Shown piece after piece: positions 27,708 through 38,737 of a DNA stretch of 64,000 bases; the stretch's first letter is position 1; each line of letters opens with the position of its first letter. Source of the DNA: Methylobacterium hispanicum (GTDB taxonomy: Bacteria > Pseudomonadota > Alphaproteobacteria > Rhizobiales > Beijerinckiaceae). The notes below the pieces were generated by a model. That model was given only the letters and a program-made list of their open reading frames with translations. It had not been told where the DNA came from and ran no database searches. Made by a program: the position numbers and the translations under genes. Location of the stretch: positions 1-64,000 of the forward strand of contig NZ_BPQO01000005.1 of NCBI RefSeq assembly GCF_022179285.1. The letters are read 5' to 3'.

Positions 27708-29633
27708 GTGCGCTACCCGCCCCACCTCCTGGAAGAGATCCGCAGCCGCCTGCCCGCCTCGGACGTGGTCGGTCGCACGGTGAAGCTGAAGAAGGCCGGC
27801 CGCGAGTGGCGCGGGCTGTCGCCGTTCAACGCCGAGAAGACGCCCTCCTTCTACGTGAACGACCAGAAGCAGTTCTTTCACTGCTTCTCCTCCGGCAAGC
27901 ACGGCGACGTCTTCACCTTCCTGATGGAGACCGAGGGCCTGACCTTCCCGGAGGCCGTCGAGCGGCTGGCCTCCGAGGCCGGCGTCGCGCTGCCCGCCCC
28001 CTCCGCCAACACCGCGGCGATCGAGACCAAGCGCCGGGGCGCGATCGAGGTGATGGAACTCGCAGCCCTCTGGTTCGAGGAGCGCCTGCGCGCACCCGTC
28101 GGCGCGGGCGCCCGGGAATACCTCGACCGGCGGGGCCTCGGCGGCGAGACGCTGCGCCGCTTCCGCATCGGCTACGCCCCGAGCGAGCGCTACGGCCTGC
28201 GCGACTATCTCGCGAGCAAGGACGTCGAGAAGGGTCTGATGGCCGAGCTCGGCCTCCTCGTCTCGGGCGACGACATCGCGGTCCCGTACGACCGTTTCCG
28301 CGACCGGGTGATGTTCCCGATCTGCGATGCCCGCGGCCGGGTCATCGCCTTCGGCGGGAGGGCCATGCAGGCGGAGGCCAAGGCCAAGTACCTCAACTCG
28401 CCCGAGACCCCGCTCTTCCACAAGGGTCAGGGCCTCTACAACCTGCATCAGGCGCGCAAGGCCGCCCACGAGCGCGGCACCATCCTGGCGGTCGAGGGCT
28501 ACGTCGATGCCATCGCGATGACGCTGGCCGGCCACCCCAACACCGTGGCGCAGCTCGGCACGGCGGTCACGGAGGAGCAGCTCGCCCTGCTCTGGCGCTA
28601 CGCCGACGAGCCCATCCTCTGCTTCGACGGCGACAAGGCCGGGCAGCGCGCCGCCCACCGCACGCTGGAGGTGGCGTTACCCCTCCTCACGCCGGGCAAG
28701 TCGCTCCGCTTCGCCGTGATGCCCGAGGGCCAGGATCCGGACGACCTCCTGCGCGCGGAAGGACCCGCGGCGATCGATCGGGTGCTCGCGGCGGCCCAGC
28801 CGCTCGTCGAGGTGTTCTGGGCCCACGCGCTCGCCGCCGGGCAGACCGACACGCCCGAACGCCGCGCGCGCCTCGCCGCGACGCTGCGCGAGACCGTCGG
28901 CTCCATCCGCGACGAGACGGTGAAGCGCTACTACCGCGACGAGATCGAGGAGCGCCTGCGCGGCCTCTCGCCCCGCAACGCCGCGCGCCAGCCCGGCGGC
29001 GCCCCGAGGCCGGGGAGCTCTCCCGGCGGGTACGGGGGCGGCTTCCAGCGTCGGCCCCGGCCCGGCGATCCACCCCCCTCCCCGCGGATGCGGGCGGCGC
29101 CGAGCCCGTCCATGACCGCCTCGGCGGGCTTTGCGGGCGCCGCCCCGGTGCGCGAGGCGGTGATCGCCGCCCTGCTCCTCGTCCATCCGGACATGATCGG
29201 CGCCTTCGCCGACGAGTTGATGGTGCTGGAATTCGAGCACCCGGACGCGCGCGCGATCCTCTCGCTGCTGCTCGATTGCGCGGCCGAGGCCGGCGATCCG
29301 GACCGGACGGTGATCGAGGCGCGGCTGGCGCGCGCCGGGCTCGGGGAAGCCGCGGCCCGGCTCACGGCGATGGCGCGCTCGCGCGACTGGCGCACGCTGG
29401 AGCCGCATGCCGACCCGGCGCTCCGCGAGGATGCCCTGAGGCAGGCCATGATCTTGCACCGCAAGGCTGGAGCGCTACATAGCGAACTCCGTCAGGCAGA
29501 GCGGGCCTTCGCCGAAGAGCCGACCGAGGCGAACTGGTCCTGGCTCTGCCAGGCCAAGGAGGGGCTGGCGATCGTGATAGCGGCAGAGGCGGAGACGACC
29601 CCGCCCGAGACGAGCGACTCGACTGTGTCCTGA
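27708..29633 (+). CDS. dnaG: DNA primase
   Basis: DnaG makes RNA primers at the replication fork. The 641-residue protein has the N-terminal zinc-ribbon fold region, the TOPRIM core (ILAVEGYVDAIAM with the catalytic Glu, LCFDGDKAGQRAA with the Asp pair) and a C-terminal helicase-interaction domain. The usual ligands CxxH...CxxC read S38, N41, C59, S62, so zinc binding is lost; from memory this is common in alphaproteobacteria. The GTG at 27708 gives the family start VRYPPHLLEEIRSRLP. rpoD follows, the classical macromolecular-synthesis order. Confidence 0.94.
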   Translation: MRYPPHLLEEIRSRLPASDVVGRTVKLKKAGREWRGLSPFNAEKTPSFYVNDQKQFFHCFSSGKHGDVFTFLMETEGLTFPEAVERLASEAGVALPAPSANTAAIETKRRGAIEVMELAALWFEERLRAPVGAGAREYLDRRGLGGETLRRFRIGYAPSERYGLRDYLASKDVEKGLMAELGLLVSGDDIAVPYDRFRDRVMFPICDARGRVIAFGGRAMQAEAKAKYLNSPETPLFHKGQGLYNLHQARKAAHERGTILAVEGYVDAIAMTLAGHPNTVAQLGTAVTEEQLALLWRYADEPILCFDGDKAGQRAAHRTLEVALPLLTPGKSLRFAVMPEGQDPDDLLRAEGPAAIDRVLAAAQPLVEVFWAHALAAGQTDTPERRARLAATLRETVGSIRDETVKRYYRDEIEERLRGLSPRNAARQPGGAPRPGSSPGGYGGGFQRRPRPGDPPPSPRMRAAPSPSMTASAGFAGAAPVREAVIAALLLVHPDMIGAFADELMVLEFEHPDARAILSLLLDCAAEAGDPDRTVIEARLARAGLGEAAARLTAMARSRDWRTLEPHADPALREDALRQAMILHRKAGALHSELRQAERAFAEEPTEANWSWLCQAKEGLAIVIAAEAETTPPETSDSTVS

Positions 29634-29832
29634 TCCTTGTGCCATTGGCACGGAGGCGCCGCATCTCGTGCGGCATGGTTAACAATCGGTCAAGCGTCAC
29701 GCTTGCATACGGGACGTGGGACAGGGCGCGGCCGGAAGGTCCGGACGCGCGGCAGGCGCGGTGCGGCGTCGATGATGCGGAGTGGCCGGCAGGCCCCGTC
29801 ATCGGACCGCCGGGCAAAACAATAGGCTGATC

Positions 29833-31827
<1,995 letters not shown>

Positions 31828-31834
31828 GCTTTCC

Positions 31835-31862
31835 CGCCGCGCGTCTTCCATGACGCGCGGCG
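31835..31862 (+). terminator. stem-loop after rpoD
   Basis: CGCCGCGCGTC at 31835-31845 pairs perfectly with GACGCGCGGCG at 31852-31862 around a six-base loop, starting 8 bases after the rpoD stop. There is no T-run, so termination may be partial. Confidence 0.6.
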
Positions 31863-31954
31863 TCTGCGCTAAGATCCTGGGCGCGACGCCGAGGTGGGGA
31901 AGCCCGCATGGCAGCGCGTCTTGCTTTGCCCGGCCGATCCACCACCTTGGCCTT

Positions 31955-33223
31955 ATGCTCGAACGCCGCCCGCCACAGCCCGTACCGCCCACGGCCCTGG
32001 CCGACGGGTCGGAGGCGGACGACGTGCCCTTCGGGGCGCTGCAGCCCTGCGTCGCCATCCGCGACTGGCTGCTCAGCGAGGGCGCCCGCCTGCCCCAGGC
32101 CGACGACCTCCTCGCCGGCCTCGCCGAGCGCCTCAACCGGATCGGCGTGCCAATCGACCGTGCCTCGACGGCGATCGACACCCTGCACTCGGAATATTCC
32201 GGCATCGGCCGCGTCTGGACGCGCGAGGCCGGCTCGACGGTGCGCCTGTTCCCGCACGGCGAGGTCTCGGAGCGCGCCTATCACGAGAGCCCATTCTTCA
32301 CCGTCCACGAGTCCGGCGAGTGGCTACTGCTGGACCTGACCAGGGCCGGCGAAGACCCCTACAGCATCGTGCCGGAGCTGCGCGCGGCGGGTTACACCCA
32401 CTACGTCGTGGCGCCGCTCTTCTTCACCAACGGCACCCGCAACGGCATCACCTTCGCGACCCGCAGCCCCGAGGGCTTTCGCGACGAGGACATCGCCATC
32501 CTGCGCTTCGTGATGCCGGCGCTCGCCGCCGTGATGGAGATGCGCCTCGTCAACAAGCAGCTCGACCACGTGCTGCGGATCTACGTGGGCGACGAGCCGC
32601 ACCGGGCGATCCTGTCGGGCGACATCCGGCGGGGACAGGTGAAGCGCATCCGCTCGGCGATCCTGTTCGCCGACATGCGGGACTACACCCGCATCTCCGC
32701 CGACATGACGCCCGAGGAGGCCGTGGACCTCCTCAACGTGTTCTTCGACTGCCTCGTGCCGCCGATCGAGCGGGAGGGCGGCGAGGTGCTGAAATATCTC
32801 GGCGACGGGCTGCTCGCGATCTTCCGCGAGCCGGGCGACGACCTCGGCGGGGCCGCCAAGGGCGCGTTGACCGCGGCCGAGTCGGCGCTGGCCGCACTCG
32901 ACGAGGCCAACGCTCTGCACCTCTTCTCCGTGCCGGTCACCGCCGGCATCGCGCTCCATCACGGCGAGGCCGCCTACGGCAACGTCGGCTCGGGCCAGCG
33001 GCTCGACTTCACGGTGATCGGCCGCGACGTGAACCTCGCCAGCCGCCTGTCGCGCCTCAACCGGCTGCTCGGCGAGCCGCTGCTGATGTCGAAGCCCTTC
33101 GTGGATTTCCTCTGGGGCGACCCGGAGCATTGCGGCGAGCACCAGCTCGACGGATTCGACGAGCCGATGGCCGTGTACAAGCCGAAGGCGAAGGCGGCGG
33201 TGCTGGAACGCCTGCGGGCTTGA
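31955..33223 (+). CDS. class III adenylate/guanylate cyclase
   Basis: A 422-residue soluble cyclase, predicted to make cAMP or cGMP. The C-terminal catalytic domain has RSAILFADMRDYTRISADM with the metal Asp, VLKYLGDGLLAIF, and VIGRDVNLASRLSRLNRL with the Asn/Arg transition-state residues. The N-terminal 200 residues lack membrane segments and resemble the sensor part of other rhizobial cyclases (YHESPFFTVHESGEWLLLDL). The ATG at 31955 is tentative. It is monocistronic between rpoD and the thiamine operon. Confidence 0.85.
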   Translation: MLERRPPQPVPPTALADGSEADDVPFGALQPCVAIRDWLLSEGARLPQADDLLAGLAERLNRIGVPIDRASTAIDTLHSEYSGIGRVWTREAGSTVRLFPHGEVSERAYHESPFFTVHESGEWLLLDLTRAGEDPYSIVPELRAAGYTHYVVAPLFFTNGTRNGITFATRSPEGFRDEDIAILRFVMPALAAVMEMRLVNKQLDHVLRIYVGDEPHRAILSGDIRRGQVKRIRSAILFADMRDYTRISADMTPEEAVDLLNVFFDCLVPPIEREGGEVLKYLGDGLLAIFREPGDDLGGAAKGALTAAESALAALDEANALHLFSVPVTAGIALHHGEAAYGNVGSGQRLDFTVIGRDVNLASRLSRLNRLLGEPLLMSKPFVDFLWGDPEHCGEHQLDGFDEPMAVYKPKAKAAVLERLRA

Positions 33224-33248
33224 GCCCGAGCGACAGCCCTCGCGGTCG

Positions 33249-33272
33249 CCCTCCCCCGCAGAGGGGGGAGGG
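33249..33272. repeat. CCCTCCCC/GGGGAGGG hairpin repeat
   Basis: Eight-base arms at 33249-33256 and 33265-33272 follow the cyclase gene. It belongs to the same CTCCCC...GGGGAG family as the mosaic near 12.5 kb and the copy at 49.8 kb. It may act as a cyclase terminator. Confidence 0.5.
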
Positions 33273-33354
33273 AGATGCTGATTCCCGTGCTCTCCCAAAC
33301 CCCTCCCCTCTCATATCCCCGTACTTGACCCGATCGCCCGCCGGGTCCACATCA

Positions 33355-33475
33355 CGCCTGTTCCAGGGAGATCCCCGGCAAGGGGCTGAGAAACCGCTGG
33401 CACGCTCGTCTCTGAGCCTGCGGCGCGGAAATCCTTCGAACCTGATCCGGCTCATACCGGCGTAGGGATTGGACC
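33355..33475 (+). promoter_or_regulatory. TPP (thi-box) riboswitch
   Basis: The conserved TPP-sensing core is present: GGGGCTGAGAAA at 33382-33393 and the second box CCTTCGAACCTGATCCGG, with CATACCGGCGTAGGGA, ending near 33468. CTGAGA and ACCTGATC...GCGTAGGGA are the invariant ligand-binding segments. It lies 80 bp before thiO, so the whole thiO-S-G-E operon should be switched off when thiamine pyrophosphate is abundant. The outer P1 stem ends are estimated. Confidence 0.93.
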
Positions 33476-33554
33476 GGGGCCCCGTGACGGGCCCGCGCGC
33501 TTCACCAGGAAGCGATGGCCACCGATCCCTGCGGGCAGACGCGGAGATCGCAGC

Positions 33555-34763
33555 GTGGCAGACTGGCCCGCCTCACCCATCGGACAGCGCCGCGGCCTCG
33601 GCGAGGCCGGCGAAGCGCAGGGCCTACCGGAGCGCGCGGACGTCGCGGTCGTCGGCGGCGGCCTGATCGGGCTCGCCAGCGCGTGGCGGCTTGCCCGTTC
33701 CGGCAAGAGCGTTGTGGTGGTCGAGCGGGAGCGCGTCGGCGCGGGCGCGAGCCTTGCCGCCACGGGCATGCTGGCGCCCGCCGCCGAGCACGAGCCGGGC
33801 TCCGACCTGCTCCTGCCGCTCGCCCTCGATTCGCTCGCCCGCTGGCCGGACTTTCGCGACGACCTTCAGGCGGCCTCCGGCATCGATATCGACTACCGCC
33901 AGGAGGGCACGCTGGTGCTGGCCATCGGCCGGGACGAGGTCGAGCGCCTGCGCTTCCGCTACGACCTGCAGCGCCGCTCCGGTGTCGCCGCCGAGTGGCT
34001 CGCCGGCACCGAGGTGCGCCGTCGCGAGCCGACGCTCCGCCCCTCGGTGACGGCGGGCGTGTTCTGCCCGCTCGACCATCAGGTCGATCCCCGCAAGGTG
34101 ATGCGGGCGCTGGTGGCGGCCTGCCGGGCGGCCGGCGTCGCCGTGGTGGAGGGCTGCGCCGCGACCGGGCTCGACTGGACCGGCTCCCGCGTCACCGGCC
34201 TCGCGACGGAGCGCGGCACGATCGCGGCCGGGACCGTGGTGCTGGCGAGCGGTGCCTGGAGCGGCGCGGCCGGCCTTCTGCCCGACCACCTCGCCCTGCC
34301 GGTGCGCCCGCTCAAGGGCCAGTCGCTGGCGCTGCGCACCACCCGGCAGACCGGCACGCTCGCCCACATGGTCTGGACCGAGCAGGTCCACATGGCGCCG
34401 AAGGGCGACGGGCACCTGATCGTCGGCGCCACGGTCGAGGATTGCGGGTTTCGCGAGGGCGTCACCGCGGGCGGGCTCTACGCGCTGCTCGAAGGCGCGC
34501 GCCGAGTTCTGCCGGGCATCGAGGAGATGGCGGTCGAGGCCGTGTGGAGCGGCTACCGCCCGACCTCGGACGACGACGCACCGATCATCGACACCCTGGC
34601 GCCGGGCCTCGTGGCGGCCACCGGCCACCACCGCAACGGCTACCTGGTGGCGCCCGCAACCGCCGACGCGGTGGCCGCTCTCCTCACCACCGGCGCGCTC
34701 CCCGAGATAGCCCGCCCCTTCACGCTCGCCCGCTTCCGGGCCGAGGCGCGGGCCATCGCATGA
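33555..34763 (+). CDS. thiO: glycine oxidase
   Basis: ThiO oxidises glycine to the iminoacetate needed for the thiazole ring of thiamine. The 402-residue FAD enzyme has the dinucleotide fold VAVVGGGLIGLASAWRLARSG, the acceptor Glu in VVVVERERVG, and GASLAATGMLAPAAEHE, typical of ThiO. FAD-closing GHHRNGYLVAPATA is near the end. The GTG start lies 8 bases after GGAG. It is the first gene after the TPP riboswitch; its stop overlaps the thiS ATG as ATGA. Confidence 0.93.
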   Translation: MADWPASPIGQRRGLGEAGEAQGLPERADVAVVGGGLIGLASAWRLARSGKSVVVVERERVGAGASLAATGMLAPAAEHEPGSDLLLPLALDSLARWPDFRDDLQAASGIDIDYRQEGTLVLAIGRDEVERLRFRYDLQRRSGVAAEWLAGTEVRRREPTLRPSVTAGVFCPLDHQVDPRKVMRALVAACRAAGVAVVEGCAATGLDWTGSRVTGLATERGTIAAGTVVLASGAWSGAAGLLPDHLALPVRPLKGQSLALRTTRQTGTLAHMVWTEQVHMAPKGDGHLIVGATVEDCGFREGVTAGGLYALLEGARRVLPGIEEMAVEAVWSGYRPTSDDDAPIIDTLAPGLVAATGHHRNGYLVAPATADAVAALLTTGALPEIARPFTLARFRAEARAIA

Positions 34764-34972
34764 GCATCCTCGTCAACGGCGAGCCGCGCGAGCACGCGGC
34801 CGAAACCGTCGCGGCGGTGTTCCGGGCCGAGGCCGTGGAGAGCGGTATCGAGAGCCCGGAGGGCGTCGCCATCGCGCTGAACGGCCGTGTGGTGCGCCGC
34901 CGGGACTGGGAGGCGACGCCCGTGCGCGACGGCGACCGCATCGAGATCGTCCGCGCCATGCAGGGAGGCTAG
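34760..34972 (+). CDS. thiS: sulfur carrier protein ThiS
   Basis: A 70-residue ubiquitin-like carrier that delivers sulfur as a C-terminal thiocarboxylate to ThiG. It begins MSILVNGEPREH and contains IALNGRVVRRRDWEATPVRDGD. It ends in the required Gly-Gly (AMQGG). The ATGA overlap with thiO and 3 bp to thiG show tight coupling. The adenylating enzyme ThiF is not in the window. Confidence 0.94.
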   Translation: MSILVNGEPREHAAETVAAVFRAEAVESGIESPEGVAIALNGRVVRRRDWEATPVRDGDRIEIVRAMQGG

Positions 34973-34975
34973 AGC

Positions 34976-35782
34976 ATGAGCGAGCAGAACACCGTCACCC
35001 CGCTGCGGCCCGGGACGGACGACCCGCTGGTGATCGCGGGCGTGCCGCTGGGAAGCCGCCTGTTCATCGGCACAGCCGGCTACCCGAGCCAGGCGATCAT
35101 GCGCGATGCCGTCGAGGCCAGCGGGGCGGAGGTCGTCACCGCCTCGATCCGCCGTGTCTCGCTCCAGGGCCACGGCTCGGATACGGTCAAGATCCTCAAG
35201 GGCAAGCGCTTCCTGCCCAACACCGCCGGCTGCGAGACCGCCCGCGACGCGATCATGACCGCCGAGCTCGCCCGCGAGGCGCTCGACACGACCTGGATCA
35301 AGGTCGAGGTGATCGGCGACCGCGAGACCCTCTACCCGGACGTCGCCGAATTGATCGAGGCTTGCCGCCACCTCGTGGACGACGGCTTCACGGTGCTGCC
35401 CTACTGCAACGACGACCCGATCGTCTGCCAGCGCCTCGAAGACATCGGCTGCGCCGCCGTGATGCCGATGGGATCGCTGATCGGCTCCGGCATGGGCGTG
35501 GCGAACCCGGCCAATCTCGAGCTGATCTGCCGCCGCGCCCGCGTGCCGGTGGTGGTCGATGCCGGCATCGGCACGGCCTCCGACGCGGTGATCGCGATGG
35601 AGCTCGGCGCCTCGGCCTGCCTCATCAACACCGCGGTGGCGAAGGCCGACGATCCGGTCCGCATGGCCCGCGCCATGCGTCGCGCCGTCGAGGCGGGGCG
35701 CGACGCGCATCTTGCGGGCCGCATCCCCAGGCGCGGCCGGGCCGAGCCGTCGAGCCCGCAGCTCGGCCTTGTCGGCTCTTAG
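34976..35782 (+). CDS. thiG: thiazole synthase
   Basis: ThiG builds the thiazole phosphate from deoxyxylulose 5-phosphate, dehydroglycine and ThiS thiocarboxylate. The 268-residue TIM barrel shows [34 protein letters not shown], the Schiff-base Lys in [25 protein letters not shown], and [16 protein letters not shown] with phosphate-binding [13 protein letters not shown]. It uses the thiamine riboswitch upstream. Confidence 0.95.
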   Translation: MSEQNTVTPLRPGTDDPLVIAGVPLGSRLFIGTAGYPSQAIMRDAVEASGAEVVTASIRRVSLQGHGSDTVKILKGKRFLPNTAGCETARDAIMTAELAREALDTTWIKVEVIGDRETLYPDVAELIEACRHLVDDGFTVLPYCNDDPIVCQRLEDIGCAAVMPMGSLIGSGMGVANPANLELICRRARVPVVVDAGIGTASDAVIAMELGASACLINTAVAKADDPVRMARAMRRAVEAGRDAHLAGRIPRRGRAEPSSPQLGLVGS

Positions 35783-36419
35783 CCTTCCGGGGCCGCTCCT
35801 CGTCGTCACCGACCGGCTCGGCTCGGACCGCTCGCTCGCCGACACGGTGGCGGCCTGCCTCGATGGCGGCGCCCGCTGGGTCTGGTTCCGCGACCGGGAC
35901 CTCGATCCGGCCGAGCGCCGCCGCCTCGGCGCGACCCTGCTCGGCCTGACACGGGCGGCCGGTGCGCGGCTGACGATCGGCGGCGACCTCGACCTCGCGG
36001 CGGAACTCGGCGCTGATGGCGTGCATCTCGGCGGCGGCCAGCATGACCGGATCGCCGCGGCCCGCGCGCGTCTGGGACCGGCCGCCCTCGTCGGCGTCTC
36101 GGCCCACACGCTCGCCGAGGTCGCCCGCGCCGCCTTCGAGGGCGCCGATTACGCCACCCTGAGCCCGATCTTCGCCAGCGCGAGCAAGCCGGGCTACGGG
36201 CCGGCCCTCGGTCCCGACGCGATCCGGGACGCGGCCGCCACGGGGTTGCCGATCGTGGCGCTCGGCGGCGTCTCGGCCGAGACGTTGGATGCCTGCCTCG
36301 CGGCCGGCGCCAAGGCCGTCGCGGTGATGGGCGGCCTGATGCGCGCACCCGATCCGGCCGTGGCGACGCGCCGCCTGCTCGGACGGTTTCCGGTCAATCG
36401 GTTCGGAGATGTCGCCTGA
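35769..36419 (+). CDS. thiE: thiamine phosphate synthase (ThiE/TenI-like)
   Basis: ThiE couples thiazole phosphate with pyrimidine pyrophosphate. The 216-residue TIM barrel keeps [49 protein letters not shown], and [32 protein letters not shown]. The usual pyrophosphate motif QLRDK reads WFRDRD, so it is a diverged member and a TenI-type role is possible. TTG at 35769, inside the end of thiG, is the best start by alignment; this start is uncertain. Last gene of the operon. Confidence 0.8.
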   Translation: MSALSLPGPLLVVTDRLGSDRSLADTVAACLDGGARWVWFRDRDLDPAERRRLGATLLGLTRAAGARLTIGGDLDLAAELGADGVHLGGGQHDRIAAARARLGPAALVGVSAHTLAEVARAAFEGADYATLSPIFASASKPGYGPALGPDAIRDAAATGLPIVALGGVSAETLDACLAAGAKAVAVMGGLMRAPDPAVATRRLLGRFPVNRFGDVA

Positions 36420-36522
36420 ACCGCGCCGAGGCACGTGGCCGCCCTATGCGATTGCCCTGACCTTCGGGAGAGGGGACCCCGCGCCTTCTCCCGGATCGGA
36501 TCCGCAAAACTGGTCCCCCGCA

Positions 36523-37008
36523 TCAGGATCCGGCCGGGCGCCGCATGATCCGGGGCCGCCAGACGCCGAGCACGACGTTGGCGGTGGCGACCGCGAGGAT
36601 CACCCAGAGCGTGCCACGCTCGGCCCCGAGCGACTGGGCGAGCGTCGCGGGATCGACCGTTCCGGCGAGCGCGGCCGCGCTGCGCCGTGCCTCCTCCTGC
36701 ATCGGCCCCAGGATGCCGACGAAGCCGGATTCGAAGACGAGGATGCCGGTGGCGAGCTTCAGGAGTGCCCAGCCCGCGCTGTGGAAGGCCCGGTTGAAGG
36801 CGATGGCGAGAAGCCCCGAGAGCAGCACCAGGGCGAGCGAAGGAAAGAAGATCCAGGTCGCGATCGCCCCCATCGCGCCGCGCATCAGCGCGTACCCCTG
36901 GAGGGCGGTCGGCGGCGGCGCGAGGGCGAGCAGCACGAGGAGCGTGGCCATCGCCCCCATGAGACCGATCGCCCCCATCGTGTGGAGGAATTTGAGAAGG
37001 CGCCGCAC
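36523..37008 (-). CDS. small integral membrane protein, DUF2269-like
   Basis: The 161-residue protein has four membrane helices (about residues 9-31, 46-68, 76-98 and 136-150). It has HTMGAIGLMGAMATLLVLLA and SGLLAIAFNRAFHSAGWALLKLATGILVFESG. The fold resembles small DUF2269-type membrane proteins. No catalytic residues are evident and the function is unknown. The start is GTG at 37008. It lies just downstream of the Anbu cluster on the same strand. Confidence 0.6.
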   Translation of the reverse strand: MRRLLKFLHTMGAIGLMGAMATLLVLLALAPPPTALQGYALMRGAMGAIATWIFFPSLALVLLSGLLAIAFNRAFHSAGWALLKLATGILVFESGFVGILGPMQEEARRSAAALAGTVDPATLAQSLGAERGTLWVILAVATANVVLGVWRPRIMRRPAGS

Positions 37009-37074
37009 GTCGTCCGCACGAATCCCCGCATTCGGCCGACAGCCTAGCGCGGGCGGAGGACGCGCGGTAGCGGC

Positions 37075-37824
37075 CTACTTCGCCGCGGGCCCGTAGGGCG
37101 GTCGCGGGATCGCCCGGTGGGCGGCCCGGAGCGCCGCCGACCAGCGCTCGCGCAGGTCGTGGAAATAGGTTTCGCCGGCCTCGATCCGGTGGTTCACCTC
37201 GAGCGTCAGGGCGCCGCGGCGCGCCACCGCGATGTCGAGCGGCAGGCCGACGCCGAGATTCGAGCGCATGGTGGAATCCATCGAGACGAGCCCGATCTTC
37301 AGCGCGTCGTAGAGGTCGGTCTCGAACTTCACCGCCCGGTCGAGGATCGGCTTGCCGTATTTGTGCTCGCCGATCTGCAGGAAGGGCGCGTCGGTCGAGC
37401 ACTCGATGAAGTTGCCGGCCGAGTAGATCAGGTAGAGCCGCATCGGCTCGTCGCCGATCTGGCCACCGAACAGCAGCGAGATCGAGAAGCGGATCTGCGC
37501 CGCCTCGAAGCCGGCCCGCTCGATGCTGCGCACCCGCCGGATCGCCCGGCCGACGAGCTGGGCCGCCTGGAACATCGTCGGAGCCTCGACGAGCTTGGCC
37601 GGCGGCTCGCCGTCGTCGCCCGGCACGCCCTCCGACAGGAGGCTCAGGACCGATTGCGTGACTGAGAGGTTGCCGGCCGAGGCCAGCATCATCACGCGCT
37701 CGCCGGGCACGTTGAAGTGGTGCAGCTTGCGGTAGGTCGAGATGTCGTCGAGCCCCGCATTGGTGCGGGTATCGGCCACCATCACGAGCCCGTCCTCGAC
37801 GAGCAAACCGACGCAGTAGGTCAT
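37075..37824 (-). CDS. Anbu proteasome-like peptidase (ancestral beta subunit)
   Basis: The 249-residue Ntn-hydrolase resembles the proteasome beta fold: MTYCVGLLVEDGLVMVADTRTNAG at the N-terminus, then VMMLASAGNLSVTQSVL. Thr2 would be the nucleophile after Met removal. Anbu particles are known as open helical rings. Peptidase activity and substrates are poorly defined. The three upstream genes on the same strand (transglutaminase, alpha-E, ATP-grasp) are the family's usual partners, which makes the call strong. Confidence 0.9.
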   Translation of the reverse strand: MTYCVGLLVEDGLVMVADTRTNAGLDDISTYRKLHHFNVPGERVMMLASAGNLSVTQSVLSLLSEGVPGDDGEPPAKLVEAPTMFQAAQLVGRAIRRVRSIERAGFEAAQIRFSISLLFGGQIGDEPMRLYLIYSAGNFIECSTDAPFLQIGEHKYGKPILDRAVKFETDLYDALKIGLVSMDSTMRSNLGVGLPLDIAVARRGALTLEVNHRIEAGETYFHDLRERWSAALRAAHRAIPRPPYGPAAK

Positions 37825-37883
37825 GGCAGGGGTCAGCTTCTCGTCCGCTGCCGGGGCGGACGCCTGGAGAGAATCGGGGACGC

Positions 37884-38711
37884 TCAGGATTGCCGGGCGG
37901 CCTGGGCTTGCTCCACCTTGAGCGTGACGTCCAGCGTCTCGGTGCCGCCGCCGGTGCGGCTGCCGCGGATCGGGGCCGCGCCGAGATAGTCGAGGCCGCT
38001 CGCCACACGGACGTAGTGCTCCGAGGTCCCCTCCCCGTGGGCTGGGTCGAAGGCGACCCAGCCGAGATCGGGTACCAGCGCCTCGGCCCAGCCGTGCGGC
38101 GTCTCCGCGCCGTCCGCCTCGTCCTCCCGCTTGCGGTAGCCGGAGACGTAGCGGGCCGGGATCTCCAACTGGCGGGCCGCCGTGATGAAGACGTGCGCGA
38201 CGTCCTGGCAGACGCCGCGCCCGGCCTCGAAGGCCTTGGCCGCGGTGACCGCCGCGCTTGCCGGACCCCGCTCGAAACGCACCCGCTCGTGGACCGCCGC
38301 GAGCAGCCGGTGGAGCATCGGCAGCGCCGCGCGCTCGCCCGCATCCCGGACCTGCGCGGCGAAATCCTGGATGTCCTGGCTCGCCACGCAGAGGTCGGTC
38401 TCGCGCAGGTAGAACAGGTCCGGCAGCCGCTCGACCGCACCGCGCACGATGCCGTGGCTCTCGAGCGTATCGACCTCGCCGGTGACCCGGATGGTCAGCG
38501 CGTCGGCGGGCTCGTCCGGGGTGAACCAGTGCACGACGTTGCCGAACCCGTCCTCGCGCTCGGTGAGGCGGCCATCGACGGAGGTGTCGATGCGCCAGCG
38601 CCGGACATACTGCCCGTCATGGTCCCGCGGCGTCATGCGCAGGACCTGGATCAGGCCGCGGGCCGGATGCTCGTAGGTGTAGTGGGTCTCGTGGACGACG
38701 CTGAGGCGCAT
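37884..38711 (-). CDS. transglutaminase-like cysteine protease of Anbu cluster
   Basis: The 275-residue protein starts MRLSVVHETHYTYEHPARGLIQVLRMTPRDHDGQ, the bacterial transglutaminase-like N-terminal region. The catalytic triad is in AGRGVCQDVAHVFITAARQLEIPARYVSGY (Cys), PHGWAEALVPDLGWVAFDPAHG (His and Asp). It lies 59 bp upstream of Anbu and 26 bp after the alpha-E gene. It may make or cut isopeptide bonds in peptides linked to the ATP-grasp product, which is inference from the cluster. Confidence 0.88.
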   Translation of the reverse strand: MRLSVVHETHYTYEHPARGLIQVLRMTPRDHDGQYVRRWRIDTSVDGRLTEREDGFGNVVHWFTPDEPADALTIRVTGEVDTLESHGIVRGAVERLPDLFYLRETDLCVASQDIQDFAAQVRDAGERAALPMLHRLLAAVHERVRFERGPASAAVTAAKAFEAGRGVCQDVAHVFITAARQLEIPARYVSGYRKREDEADGAETPHGWAEALVPDLGWVAFDPAHGEGTSEHYVRVASGLDYLGAAPIRGSRTGGGTETLDVTLKVEQAQAARQS

Positions 38712-38737
38712 GCGGAATGTCTCACCGGTTGGCGGCG

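Noticed and set aside
29679..29693. TTAA-N7-TCAA upstream of rpoD as a CtrA site
   Set aside because: One half-site is imperfect and rpoD is not a typical CtrA target, so it is mentioned only under rpoD.
31955..33223. The nucleotide cyclase as part of a CBASS-like defence system
   Set aside because: It is a class III cyclase with no effector or accessory gene nearby; the neighbours are rpoD and a thiamine operon.
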